From positions 436,659 to 500,658 of the forward strand of contig VZTJ01004489.1 in assembly GCA_013397795.1 (NCBI GenBank): 64,000 nucleotides of DNA, in the 5' to 3' direction. Made by a program: the position numbers and the translations under genes. Below the pieces are notes generated by a model. It worked only from the letters and a program-made list of their open reading frames with translations. It made no database searches and was not told the origin of the DNA. The DNA comes from Orthonyx spaldingii. Taxonomy: Eukaryota; Chordata; Aves; Passeriformes; Orthonychidae. Within the stretch, counting starts at the first letter, position 1, and each line of letters begins with the position of its first letter. This document shows, in pieces, positions 23,258 through 35,165 of this stretch.

Positions 23258-23305
23258 TTAACTGCACAGCGCTACACATATAGAGGTGTAGCGCTGTGCA
23301 GTTAA
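23258..23305. repeat. Perfect 20-bp-arm hairpin with 8-base loop
   Basis: TTAACTGCACAGCGCTACAC (23,258-23,277) and GTGTAGCGCTGTGCAGTTAA (23,286-23,305) are exact reverse complements around the loop ATATAGAG. Each arm contains the 6-bp palindrome AGCGCT. Outside the arms one mismatch ends the pairing, and the surrounding sequence is AT-rich and unrelated. Possible readings are the collapsed remnant of a palindromic DNA transposon whose interior was lost, a young foldback insertion, or a hairpin-forming transcript. At 48 bases it is short for a typical animal pre-miRNA, and perfect pairing is unusual for one. Confidence 0.9.
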
Positions 23306-26300
23306 AATGGCTTTTGTGCAATTAATCATGAAGAAGAGGCTCAGTTAATTTGTCTCACAAATGCATTTTATTCTGCAAGGACTCATCAGTGCTAGGAGTC
23401 GCATTAATTGTAATTTTCATCGTGTAAAATGAAAATGTGGATTCTAAAATGAATAAAAAAAAGAAAATCTGTGCCCTGAGCAAATTCTCCAGAGTGACTA
23501 TTGTGAATTTAAAAGTTTAAGATCTAAAAGGTGTTTAGCAGCTTGGTGTATATCTCAACACTCACATCCCCCTCCTTAACAGTGGTTCACATAGTGCATT
23601 TGTTTTGTACTTTTGTGGTGTCTTGAAAGATAGTGGGAAATACATCCATGTAGGAGATGATGTCACCATCTCTGTTATCAAAAGATACAGTGAGTGTGCG
23701 TGTTTTGAAAAAACAGGGAAAAGATACCGACTTTGAACGCTAGTAAAAGCGTGTCTGCCATGCCATTACTGTTGCTGGATCAGTATTGATAGAGAAAAAA
23801 AAATCATTTGGACCCTCACTTCTGCAGCTGACAGACGAAGGTCTGAGCTTTCTGCAAAGACTGAGAAGATATCATCTCTCAGAGTGTCTAGGGAAATGTT
23901 ATAAAAGCAGAGAGATGGGAGGGAAACCTCTCCCTCTCCTGTCCTCCGTCCCATATACAGGGCACCCATCTACTGCTGTGCCAGAAACGAAGTGGTTTTC
24001 TGTCTGCTGTGCCTATACACCCTCTTTTCCTGTGCATGCTTGGGCCCAAATCCTCAGTTAGTTTGGCACAGCTCTTCCCAAGCCAATGGAGCTGCCCTGC
24101 TCAGGGGCTGGCAGCTGAGGATGCAGCCATCAGTGTTATTCTTAGGCTCTCTGACATGCTGAATGCAGAGAAGAGCATCGTGCTGGTCTATGCACCCTTG
24201 GACTAGGTGAGATGATCTTACAGCTATGAATCTGACTAGAAGGGAGTTTTGGAGAGGGGATGTACTGTTTTCTGGAAACTTGTCCTAGTTGTTGTTTTCT
24301 GTTTACTCCAGAGGTGGAAATATAGGTTGCTGGGTCAGAGCCAAATCCTTTGGGAAAATTCAGTTGATGTAAGTCTGATAGTCTGAATTTATGCACTCCA
24401 AGTTTGTTTTAGCAAATTTTTTTTCTGTCCTGACAGAAGCTAATCCCAAATCTGGATTTTTTTGTTTGCATTTTTATATTTTGTGCCTGAATTTCTGCCA
24501 GGTTACGGCCAGGGGAGACTTGAGCTGTTAGCCATATAATGGGTGAGACAGCTTAAGAAAGTATGTGTTTTCTGCATCCTAATCATTCTAAGGGCCACAA
24601 GACTACATCTAATGCATTTGTAAACCACTCATATGAGAAGGAAAGTCTGAGAATATTGAGCAAACTAAAATCACTTGCCGAATGTTTTGAGAAATTCTTT
24701 CACTTTTTGGTGGATTGTGGCAACTGTTAAACAGTACATGACAACCACAGAGGGCAGGATGGGAGACAGGAATGCAAGATTCTTGTGGGAACTTTGGGGG
24801 AAATATAGAGAGACAGGCTGCCATGCAACAAACTCCAGGATCTGTTTGTCCTGCAGAGGAATGCACAATTGGAGGGGAATAGGAATAGGAAAAATAGACT
24901 TCCCCTCTGTGAAATGGATGTTATTTAAAACAATAGCTGAGAGTTTCTCAAATTACCAAAAAAATATGATACTGAAGAATACAGAGACAAACACACAGCT
25001 GAAGAGGGGGAGAGAGCAAGAGAAAACTCAAAATTAGCTGGATAGTGCTGGTAACTTCAAGACTACAGGAGGAATACTTGTTCTAATATGTGAACTTTCT
25101 TGATACTAATTTTAAAAGTACACTGAAGAGAATTTTACCAAACTTGTTTTGATAAAACATAAAACCACAGGGATTTCCAAGTTGGGACTTCCTAAATTAA
25201 CCTTAAGTTGGACTTAAAAAACCTATTTCTCTTTTTGCGTCTGTTGCTTTTTACTTGCAGTTGATTCAAGGGAAAATACTAGTTCTGAACCTATAGCCAC
25301 ATAAGTAAAAGATGAGTTTCAGAAGACTTTTATTCCCACTTTTATCCCAGGATATGTGACAGGCTTTCAAAATCTTTTAGTGTACCTTTTACAAATGACA
25401 GAGCCCTGAGTGTCTGGCTGTAAGCTTTTGGGTACTGAACACTTTCAAAAATATGAGCTGTCTTTAGCTGCCTACTTGGGCACCACTTGTGAGTGGTGGA
25501 GCACATGAAAAATTGCTCTTTGCCCCAAAGGTCAAAAAAGATGCCACTCAACCTCTCTTGGACTCTCTAGGTTCCACTTTGTCTGAGACTATACCTCACA
25601 GATGTTGTTCATCGCTGCTTAATCTCCAGGTTTGCTGTGCTCCTGAGGCCTTGACCTGTGAGTTTCTGGGAACTGCTACTGAAATTCTTTTAGTTACCTG
25701 GAAAGCACTCCACAACTCAACAGCCCAGGTCTGGTGGTCTTATCCTGACATATGCTTGTCCTTCTGGAAATGCCACAGTATTTTTCCTTTCTCCTGGGAT
25801 GAATTTAAAATGTGATTTGACTCAAGATTTTTGCAACTGCTGCTCTTATGATGCTAGAAAGTGAGGTACATAGCATAAGTAAACCTGCTGTATTTGAAAA
25901 ATCTTGATCTGTATGGCTCAACTTCTGAGCTTTTGTCAACTTCAGCAAGCACAGAAATCTGCTTGCACAGCTCAGGCCACAATTTCGCAACCAGGACTGT
26001 TTCATTTTTCCATAATACAACATGTCAGCAGAAACATGAAGGGTAGAGCCAAGGGATCCTGGCTCCTGGGCTTCTACATTTTCTCTGGACAATAGTTTTC
26101 CCTTAGAAACCAATAAGTTATGGACTAAGGACTGCTCCATTCAAAACTATCTTAGGCTTTATGGCTAAAAGGATTTTATTAAATACGAGTGATTGTTAAA
26201 AGTATGTTACTGTTGAGGGGGATGAAGATAGTTAAAACTTATGAAAAGGCTTTGCTTGCAGCAGAAAAGCACTGTAACTACTTAAAAATATCTTTGCTAA

Positions 26301-26990
26301 TGTTTTTATTTTAAAAATGGAAAAAGTGAGTCAGCACTGACAGCCCTGTATTCACTGCTAAGTCCAAACTCAGCTGCTCTGGAGAGTCTCCCCATTCCCT
26401 GCCCCCATCTATGCTGTTGGTACAAGTGAATATAGCTACTCCTAATTTAGCAACATGCAGTTGCTACCTTTGCATGGGCTGTAACAATCGTCCTGAGAGA
26501 TCTGCTGCTGTAAGAATTTCTTCTCCAAGTCTGTAACCTCTGTGCAAAAATACAAAGAAAATAATATGCAGGAGTCATCTTCGGGTGACGAGTGTGTTTT
26601 TTCTCTGGACTGCTGGAACAAGAAAGTAATGCTGGTGGAGCATAGCAAAAAACCAAATGGATTTTCATATACACTTAGACTTATTTATACTTGGTCCAGA
26701 GGGCAAATCACTGTGGTGATAGCTCTGGGCAAACCTACAGAAATGAATCTTTTTAAATGCCAGCAGATTTTGTGTCTGCGTTCTGCTTCTATACTGCATT
26801 TTGTGTTGTGATAAAGGGCAGAATAGCTGTATTAGAGCGTCCTCAGCACTTACTGTGTCCATAGGAAATAAATGAGTAAATATTTTCTATTCTAAGTAGA
26901 TACTGTGGTGTTGTCACAGAGGTATGTATGAAAATATGGAATGCATCATCTTTTGTCTCCCAATGCCAGAAGTCTTCCTGCTTATCATGC
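23306..26990. other. Unique sequence, no gene seen
   Basis: No gene or named repeat is supportable. Overlapping open frames of 80-120 codons occur on both strands at 23.8-25.0 and 25.3-26.7 kb, without motifs, consistent codon character or splice flanks. An acceptor-like CTTTTTACTTGCAG ends near 25,260 without a convincing exon after it. Confidence 0.5.
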
Positions 26991-27530
26991 AGTTTTCCTA
27001 AAGAAAAGCTATATTCTATACTTTTTTGATTCAGTACCTCCTATGGGTTCCAGTCTGACAGGGTTTTCAATGCACACTGCAAGCCTAAGCGAAATGCACA
27101 CCGTGCTGTGAAAGAGATACATTACATAAGAGGCCTCTGAGGCTTACACAGAGCTGGACTGCAGTGTAAACTGTCTCCGGGACAGATAAAAACCATCTCG
27201 CAAGCTAGGATTAGCACTGATTCTTGTCAGGGGCTCTTGATTTGAGAGAAGAGAAGGAAATTTGTGTGTGCTGTTTTAGTGAGTTTTAGCAGCTATATAA
27301 ACCACAGTTTGAAATTCTGATGTGTATCTAACCATCAGCATGCCTGAACTGTGTTTGATAAAAGGGGCAATGAGCTCCAGTTATGCAGCCCTTACTCCTG
27401 CGGCTCTCCTCTGCAGCCAGAGAACAACCAGGACTATTTTGCATATAAATCCTGAGCATTTGGCAACTTTTGCTGCAGCATGAAAGAAAGGGAAAGAAAG
27501 GCAAATTCCCCATAAGTTAGTGTTTCAGCC
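26991..27530. promoter_or_regulatory. Possible conserved non-coding element
   Basis: This stretch keeps several CpGs (for example near 27,090, 27,104, 27,178 and 27,198) in otherwise depleted DNA. It carries TTTTGCATATAAAT at about 27,437-27,450, an octamer/POU-like motif beside a TATA-like run. It ends in a GAAAG-rich purine stretch (27,483-27,500). There is no coding signal. The call rests on composition and motif appearance only. Confidence 0.15.
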
Positions 27531-28861
27531 ACACTGCAGAAGATTTACTTTATCCACCTCTTGGCAAGCGATCTCAGCAAGGCAGCTGGGTGTCTGTGTG
27601 CCTGTCTGCAGATTTCTACAATGGCCAGAGCCTAGCATCTGAAAGATTGTCTGAAGTTCTGGGGTGACAACAGTGGTTACAGTTTGGCCCCTCATACTGT
27701 GAGTTTCATTTTGTGGAGGGAGAGATGGACCTTTCCTTAAGGTGATTCCAAAGCTCCTGACCACACATCCACAGAGAGACTGCTTGCTGTGACAGTTCAC
27801 TTTCAGTCTTGGTGCAGACAGGCTGCTTCCACTTTAAAGCTCAACAAACTGCTTTCTATTAGCACATGCAGGATGGAAGATGTCCCCCCACACCTCCAGG
27901 CAGGACATACACACACACACCTTTTTAGTTCAGGGGAGAGAACAAAAGTTGTACAATACTGAGACTTCTTAGTGAATTACTGGCAGGCATTCAGATTGCA
28001 TGATAGAAAACAAATACTGTAAATACCTGTGTTTTTGAAAAAGATGAAGAAAGTGGTATATGCCAGAAACAAATCCCTGTAGTTAGTGACCATTATCCTA
28101 CATATGGATCTGCATGGTAGAGAGGTGGAGAAATTGGATCATGTTAATTACTGAACATCTCAAGTCGTGCCCACCACAATACCAAGTATTTCACTGGAGA
28201 TACTCAGCACCTTGCAGACTTATAGGAATCCTCCAAGTTCAGTTTCAAAGCACAAAGGTAAATTAAGGAATGGATTTACAAGGAGGATAGTAGTATTAAA
28301 TATTAAACCTGTGTTAGTCCTCCACACCGTTATAACTTCCTTCAAATTTGTTACCAAATTGCTGCAGAAAGCTTTATGTGAAAGCTGTTCCATGAAGCTG
28401 TTAGATAGGGATATATAAATGTATCCTCCTGATACACAATGCTTTCAGAAAACCTAGAAGCAAACTATAAAATGCTGCAAAGTGTGGCCTGTTGCAGAGC
28501 ACAGCCTGATCTTTCAAATCTTCTGGATATTTTTAGATTGCTGTTTTTATTACATATTTATATCTTAGGTAAAAAAGATTTTTTAAAATTGTGTCTGCTT
28601 TTTGTTACTCATTTATCAAGGGGAACTTTTGGTATCTTCTGAAGGACTGTCACCTTGCTTTTCTGTAAGTTTAGCAAACAGTGGTTTGCTTAGAGATGCA
28701 GATAAAGTTGCCAAATTTTTATCAGTCAAACCATCTTCAAAACATATTTTTCTTCCAGGAGAAAGGCCTACACACAAGCCTTTTATGGCATTGTGTATTT
28801 ATAGCTCCAGTCTGTACCGTGAATGAATGGCTCCCTCCAGAAAACACAATGCAGAGGCATT
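27531..28861. other. Unique sequence, no gene seen
   Basis: Contains a short (AC)n microsatellite of about six units at 27,909-27,920. Open frames up to 91 codons show no family motifs. Confidence 0.55.
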
Positions 28862-28879
28862 TGATGAGCATGCTCATCA
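28862..28879. repeat. 18-bp perfect palindrome abutting a CR1 3' end
   Basis: TGATGAGCATGCTCATCA is fully self-complementary. The inserted CR1 copy starts immediately after it (its 3' terminus lies at about 28,880 on the minus strand). It may be the insertion target or chance. Confidence 0.8.
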
Positions 28880-29330
28880 GTCACAGAATCCCAGGATGAC
28901 AGAATGGGTCAGGTTGGAAGGGACCACAGTGGGTCATCTGGTCCAACCTCCCTGCTTAAGCAGGGTCACCCCAGACATCATGACACAGGATCCTTGAATA
29001 TCTCCAGTGAGGGAGACTCCACAACCTCTCTGGGGAACCTGTTTTGGTGCTTGGTCACCCGCACAGTACAGAAGCACTTCCTCCTGTTCAGGTGGAACAT
29101 CAGTTTCTGCCCATTGCCTCTTATCCTATTGCTCAGCACCAGTGAGCCGAGCCTGGCTCCATCCTCTTGGCCCCCTCCCTTCAGATACCGACTGACATTG
29201 ATGAGGTCCCCTCTCAGTTGTGTCTCTAGGTTGAATAGGCCCAGCTCCCTCAGTCTTTCTTTGTAAGAAAGATTTTCCAGTCCCTTAATTATCTTTGTAT
29301 CTCTCTACTGGACCTGCTCTGTCCAATGGA
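28880..29330 (-). mobile_element. CR1 LINE 3' end, about 450 bp
   Basis: Reading the given strand, the antisense CR1 order is clear. TCACAGAATCCCAGGATGAC is the inverted terminal repeat. 'gtcaggttggaagggaccac', 'catctggtccaacctccctg', 'gagactccacaacctctctgg', 'gaagcacttcctcctgttca', 'tgatgaggtcccctctcag' and 'cccagctccctcagtctttc' follow. The last matching stretch, 'ctttgtatctctctactggac', is near 29,310. It is 5'-truncated, moderately diverged, and has no coding potential. A 120-codon plus-strand frame at 28,904-29,266 is antisense to it and not a gene. Confidence 0.92.
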
Positions 29331-32300
29331 GGTCACTGAACAGGGTGTCAAAGGTGTAAGAAACCTGCTTGGTTTTCCATTCTTGCACAAAGACAGGAAG
29401 GAAAAGGCTTATCTGAGTTTGGGAGTGATTGAGCATGTCACTGCAGAACTGGCTTTCTCTGAACTGCTGCAAAGCCAAAACTCTGTGCCCCACTCCTGAG
29501 TCTTGCACAGCTCCCTGCAGAAAAGTGGGGAACAATGTTGGGGCAAAGCTGAGTCATGACTCTGACAGCTGGTCAGAAATCCTACCAATGTAGGCACTAG
29601 AGCACAGGTTCCCTCTCTAGCAGGTGAGGGTTGCAGGCATCAAGTTGTTTCAGTTCTTTCTATAAAGCCTGGTTTTACACATTACACTTGTAATTTGTAA
29701 ATTACAGTTGTAAAGTGCAATTTGTCCCAGAAAAGAAGGACTCCTGCTCCTCTCAGCTGGAAGAAAGTTTTGAACTGATGTCTCTTGGGAAAGTAAATGA
29801 GAGCAAAAAGAGAAAATTTTATGAAGTAAATGTACAGAACAACCTGTGCAACATAAGGCCTCAAGTTGTCTAGACTTGGAATGAAATTACAGATTTTTGT
29901 TTTATTTTTCAAGTATTTTAGTAAATATTGCCAAAACAAAGCAGAATTTTATGAACAAAATGTCTCTCAAAAGAACATTAGGATAACTGTGAAATCAAAC
30001 ACTTAAAAAAAACCCCAAAACAATACCAAAATAGAAATTTTCTTAAAGAGCCCCAAGAAAGGATGCACTTCTAGATAAGGTGGTTTGGTTCCTTTGCAAA
30101 TGCAGGCAGATTTGCAGGTCGTTGTTATTAGGGGGCATAAATGACGCAAACTGCAAGTCATAAATGTGTGTTGCTGTGAAAGATTGGGTGCAGTTTTGGG
30201 TGAGCTGCGGTCTGATATTTCCATCTGATACCTAGAGTCAGCCAATAGCAGCAGGTGGTGAGAGGCTGAGGAGCACAACATGTTCCAGTAGCACCTGAGG
30301 TTTGATCTCTGTGGCACGCTTGCTGCACGCTGCACAGTGAGCCTCTGTCAGGGTTTCCTTGCTGTTTCTGAATTGAGTGCATACAAACCCAAAGTACCTT
30401 TTTCTAGTTCAGATCTTTCATAATGAGTGACCATTTCCTTAGAGGTGTATGTCACTGAACCAAGAAATAGTTTTCAGACATTCTGGTGCAGGCACTGATG
30501 ATTTTCTAGCAGATATCTATTTAATTATTTTCTTTCTGTTTGCATTCAGGAGTTGTGCTTTCTGCAGGATTTCACTCCCTACCACCTGCAATGATTACAA
30601 ATGATGGGGGTTTAAATACTTTGCTGAGCTGTGGTGCTTCTCTGCACAATTTAGAAAATCACCACCTCCATGATCAGAAAATAGGCAACATGTTTTGTAC
30701 TATGTGAGACCAGAAGAAGGATTGATGTTTCTATAATTCATTATGGAAAAAGAGAAGGTATGAGCAGTGTTATCTCAGGGGCTGTAGATGTGACTATTCC
30801 TGCTATTTTACTGCTTATAACAAGATGTTCTCTGGACTGAATGTATCATCCTGGGAATGTGTTTAGGTTTAGGAATGGGACTCAGCTTTCACAAATGAAA
30901 GGATGGTACCTAAAGGTCCAATTTTGCTTTGGGTTCTTCATCTGTGAAATGTAAATCTTTGACAAATTGGAATGAACAGTTTTAACACAGGTAATGTTAT
31001 AGTTTAGCCTCAGAGTACATGGGGCTCTGGTGTAGTGCTCTCTTCACACCCCAAGGCAGAAGATCACAGAGCTCATTTTGCACATGAAGCTGTAAATGCA
31101 GTGGGAGCCTTTGTGACAGCTTTCTACAGAGGAAGCAGTGGATACAGGTCATGTGCCACTGAAACCTAGAGTTTAGGGTGTTTAGATGGTGAAAACTGCA
31201 TTTTAGATAAGAGTTTTGACCGGAACTGGCCTGCTTAGCTACTCCTGCACTTGGATTTTGCAACTTTTTTTTTCAGTATAAGTATGTGAGCAGTTTTGTC
31301 TTTCTTTTCTTGTCAGGTTTCAGTTTTTTCTCCTGTTCCTCACAAAAAATGCAAGTGTGTTTATGTCCCCAAGGAATAGGAGAACCTCTAAATGGGACAA
31401 CCACAAAAGTGGCCTACAGGGTTGCATCTCAGTTTTGCAGAACAAGAAAAGGAATAAGGACGTGATTGGGATCTATACTTGCACAAATTTCAGGATAGTA
31501 CCCAGGACTGGTTGCTGCCATATGTTTATTTCTGCCCACTGAATCTGCTGGTGAACTGCACAATCAGAAGCCCCCAGCTGCATGAAGGTGCATTAGTCTA
31601 GACTGTATTTGCAGAGAAGGGGACCTGTTTCTTCACTATTTTCTTCTGAAGTCTTCTAATGCTGGCTGTAACATCCTCTGGATATTGTGGGTTTCAATCT
31701 GCTTTCAGTTTTAGTGGTTACATTGGTTTGTTACAGAGCTCTTTTCCTAGTGAGGCTAAATGAATTTGCAAGCTGTGTGTGATAGGAGAATCTAATATCT
31801 GTTTTTAAATTGTACTCCCTGAATCTGTGTATTCATGTGTACCTTTTTAAACTTGTATAAATTAACAACTGAGTGAAAAACCCCTGCAATTTTGTGGTAT
31901 TCTGACACATTGGAATAAAAAGGTTTGGTTTTGTCTGACTCAAAAGGCATCTAGCCATATTTCTGCAGAAACTCCTGTTTTGGACTCTGAATTCGATCTG
32001 ATTTATACCCCAAATACCCAGATGTAGGTCTTACTGTAATTATCAGCTAAGAATTTTTCTTTTCAGTGAAAGTTCTTTGTTTTCTTTCCATTTCATTATG
32101 TACCAGAAGAATTTAGATCTACATGTTGTTTGCAGAACGCAAACAAATAATAAAGAAATAAAGACAATCTTTTAGGAATAATATAGGAAGGTATACGTAA
32201 GTATATAAGGTGTATATGCAATTAAATTTTAAAATGTTTTTCCCAGATGAAATTTTGTGACTGCCAAAGAGAAAATGAAAATTGATGATAGATGAAAAAA

Positions 32301-34904
32301 TATTATGATATATTTCAATACATGAAAACCTTCAGCTTGTGCCAGGAGAAAGCAGTGTAACTGGGTTATACTTGGTAGATACAAAGCTACAGTGAGGTTT
32401 ATATCTTAACTTACTCATACATCTATGCCATTTTCAGTTGTTTTCTGTACCGCATTTTTCTCTTTTGGTTTTCTTTTGGCATGTTAGTCCATTCCCTACG
32501 GAGAACCCTAATTAAAGAAAACATGTAACATTTTAAGTCAGACTGAGACTGGACTATGCCTGATTGAAGAAGTGAGTGGAGTTGTATTTTGTGGTTGCTG
32601 TATCCTATTTTTGAAATGTTCTATGTGTTGAATAGCTACATATAACATGAGACCTTTTCCATAGAGTGTTGAGACTCCTCTGTGAGATGATGCCAGGGCC
32701 CAGCACACCCTTTGGGAGAAGATCTGTTCCGTTAGGCCTAGAAGGAAAAAGGCCCAGTGCCTGTGCACAAGAGGCACCGGGCAGTGAAAAGCTCTGTAAT
32801 TCCTGCTAATCCAGTAAAACGACATGAAGGCCAGTCATTGCCCTGTCCTGAACTGCTGTGCCAGTGTGGTATAACCATTTGTAAAGAGAACCAGCTTACA
32901 CCAAACTCCAACAAGTTTCACATTTCTCTAGGAACCAACATTCTCACCTTACCCCTTAACCGTTAGCACAGATGTAGGTGTGAAAGTATGTTTAGAACTC
33001 AGCTTAGACCAGAGAGGCCCCTTGCCAAAGACAATTTCCTGGAGTTTTACAATATATACAGTTTGTGTTTATGATAATGCTGCCAGGGTAACTTTTTTAT
33101 GAGTTATGTGTCTTCACATAACATCGCTGGTTTCAGAAAAGATATTTTTTCTTCTTTCTTCTTGTGGGGGAATTCAGGTGGAAATTACAGTTGTATGGTG
33201 TCATTGTTGATAAATAGCACTTGTCTTCCTGGACAACACCACTCTAAAATTATCTCGGTCAGATACTACTTTGTGAGTTCATTGTGATTGTGCACTAATG
33301 ATATTAAGCATTCTAGTTTTGAGGAGTTTTACATTATGATTGACTGTACTGCAGAGATCTTCTCATCCTTCTAGGTTGTGATGGAGTCATGCTAGCAGCC
33401 ATCAGCTAAACATGGAATGACAAAGCCTATGACATCTTGGTCACCTCTAAGGGAAAACTGCCCCAACTGTCAAAAAAACCGCTCTTGCCTCCTGAGTTGC
33501 AACTTACCATATTGCTTTGTAGATTTGCTATTGACAGACCTAGATGAAATTATCTCCTATAGCAATATTTAATCCCTTAGCAGTCTATTTAAGTGACTAT
33601 GCTTCATTTTCTACAAGATGAGAACTCCCATTACACAATATTTTCAGTGAAAACTCAGAGCCCTTGCCACTTTACTACACTGTGTCAATAAAGTGCTTTT
33701 GAGGCTACTCTGGTTTCTGGTTTTTGAAGTGCTCTACACATTTATAGCACTGTGTAAAAAATAATCCTTAGTCTAGTAATATTACCTTGTAATTAAAAAA
33801 AGTATATAATTGAAAACCAGCCTTAATAGATAGGATTACCATTAAAAGAGGTATCCACACCACTGGAAAAACCCAAGTTCATTTTCAATTAAAAGAAAGA
33901 GGTTGCATGCGAACTTTTAAGTAGTTTCCTCAAGTTTAGAGTGTAATTTAAGCTTGTAATTGCTTTTTGGGCTAACAGAATATTTCAACAGTTGAAACAG
34001 AAAGCCCTAGATTAATAATTGTAGTAAATGAGATTACATTATCCAGCCATGTCAAACCCCAGCGCTGTGCCCAATGTCCCAGCATTAAGACTGTGTCAGG
34101 GAAAGGGGTTGTAGTGAAGCCCAGTGGCTGCAGCTCAACTGGTCCTGGTTGCCCATATTTAGTGACATCAGCATGGCTCTCCATACACGTCCCTCCTGAG
34201 GAGGGCTAGGTATGAGCAGGTGAGGAAAGCTGTGCTCAGGCTGGTTCTGCCTGAGGATGCAGTCAGGATGTGGTGAAAGGCCATACCCTCCCCGGGGACT
34301 GTGGTGCCCTCCCAGGTCGTCCGGTCTAGATACAGATTTCGAGTTTCCTTTTCTGAATAGTATGGGGTATGAACTCTAAAGGACTGAAATAGCAGAAGGT
34401 AAATCAAATATTACATAATTTTTGTTTAGTTTCAGCCAAAAGAAAAAGAAAGTGTACATTTACAGTGTGCAACATAATTATTAGTGCCTTAGGAAATGGG
34501 CTGATAATTCTTCTCCCTTGGAGAAATTATATAGTGTATATTCTACTATTAACTCATTTGAATGAATGATTGAGCTAATCATTTGAGTGTGTGGCTTTAT
34601 TTCTACACAGCAGATTATATCACGGAGCAGATGTATTAGGTCCAGAAAGTTCCAGAAAGAGAACCATGATTCAGTGTGGTTCTGCGGCAGAAGTACAAAA
34701 CTTGAGTTTTGGCAAACCTTACTGTGATTATTTAGGAAGCTACAACAGGGTGACCGCAAACTTTGCATTGAAATTGCAGTGCATGTTCCTGTGTGACAAT
34801 AATTTCATGCTGGATGGTAGCACTGGTGCTGAGGAGAGCTGACTGACTTTGGTGAGGAACTGTCAGACATGGCAGCTTCTCCCTCAGCTACAGTCTGGAG
34901 CCAA
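29331..34904. other. Unique sequence, no gene seen
   Basis: About 5.6 kb without supportable genes. A GC-richer stretch at about 34,060-34,330 carries two overlapping minus-strand open frames (70 and 79 codons) and may be an unrecognised old repeat. A strong lone acceptor-like sequence, TTTCTTTTCTTGTCAG, ends near 31,316 without a following donor-bounded exon. Confidence 0.5.
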
Positions 34905-35165
34905 ATAGGGATGTTCCTGGCATAGCCCATAGGAGGATGATCATGCATCCAAGTGACTTCATGCCTCATAGTGACGAGCAGGCCTTCCCTGAGAGGTAAG
35001 CTTTTTGTCCCCTTTTGTCCGATTTACCACTAGTGTGTTGAGGCTCCAAGTAAAGCATACAGCTTGCTGCAGAGTTTGTGGCTGTGTCTGGAACTGAACC
35101 AGCATCTTTGTGTCCCAGCCTATTGTCCCAGTCACTCTCTGTTCTTCAGAGTCTGACTCAGCGCT
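34905..35165 (-). mobile_element. Ancient tRNA-derived SINE (MIR/CORE-like)
   Basis: On the minus strand the order of blocks follows MIR-type SINEs. GACTGGGACA and CTGGTTCAGTTCCAGACACA (the tRNA B-box region, about 35,135-35,082) come first. A GCCACAAACTCTGC segment follows, then 'gctttacttggagcctcaac', the counterpart of the 'caagttacttaacctctctg' core. Next are 'gtaaatcggacaaaagggga', matching 'ctgtaaaatggggataa', and 'gcttacctctcaggg', matching 'cctacctcatagggtt'. The 'tgaggcatgaagt' block ends the clear part. Order and spacing agree over about 170 bp. Identity is low, as expected for an element fixed before amniote radiations. The far 3' end is uncertain. Confidence 0.6.

Noticed and set aside
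28904..29266. 120-codon plus-strand frame
   Set aside because: It is antisense to a CR1 3' end and matches the repeat over its whole length.
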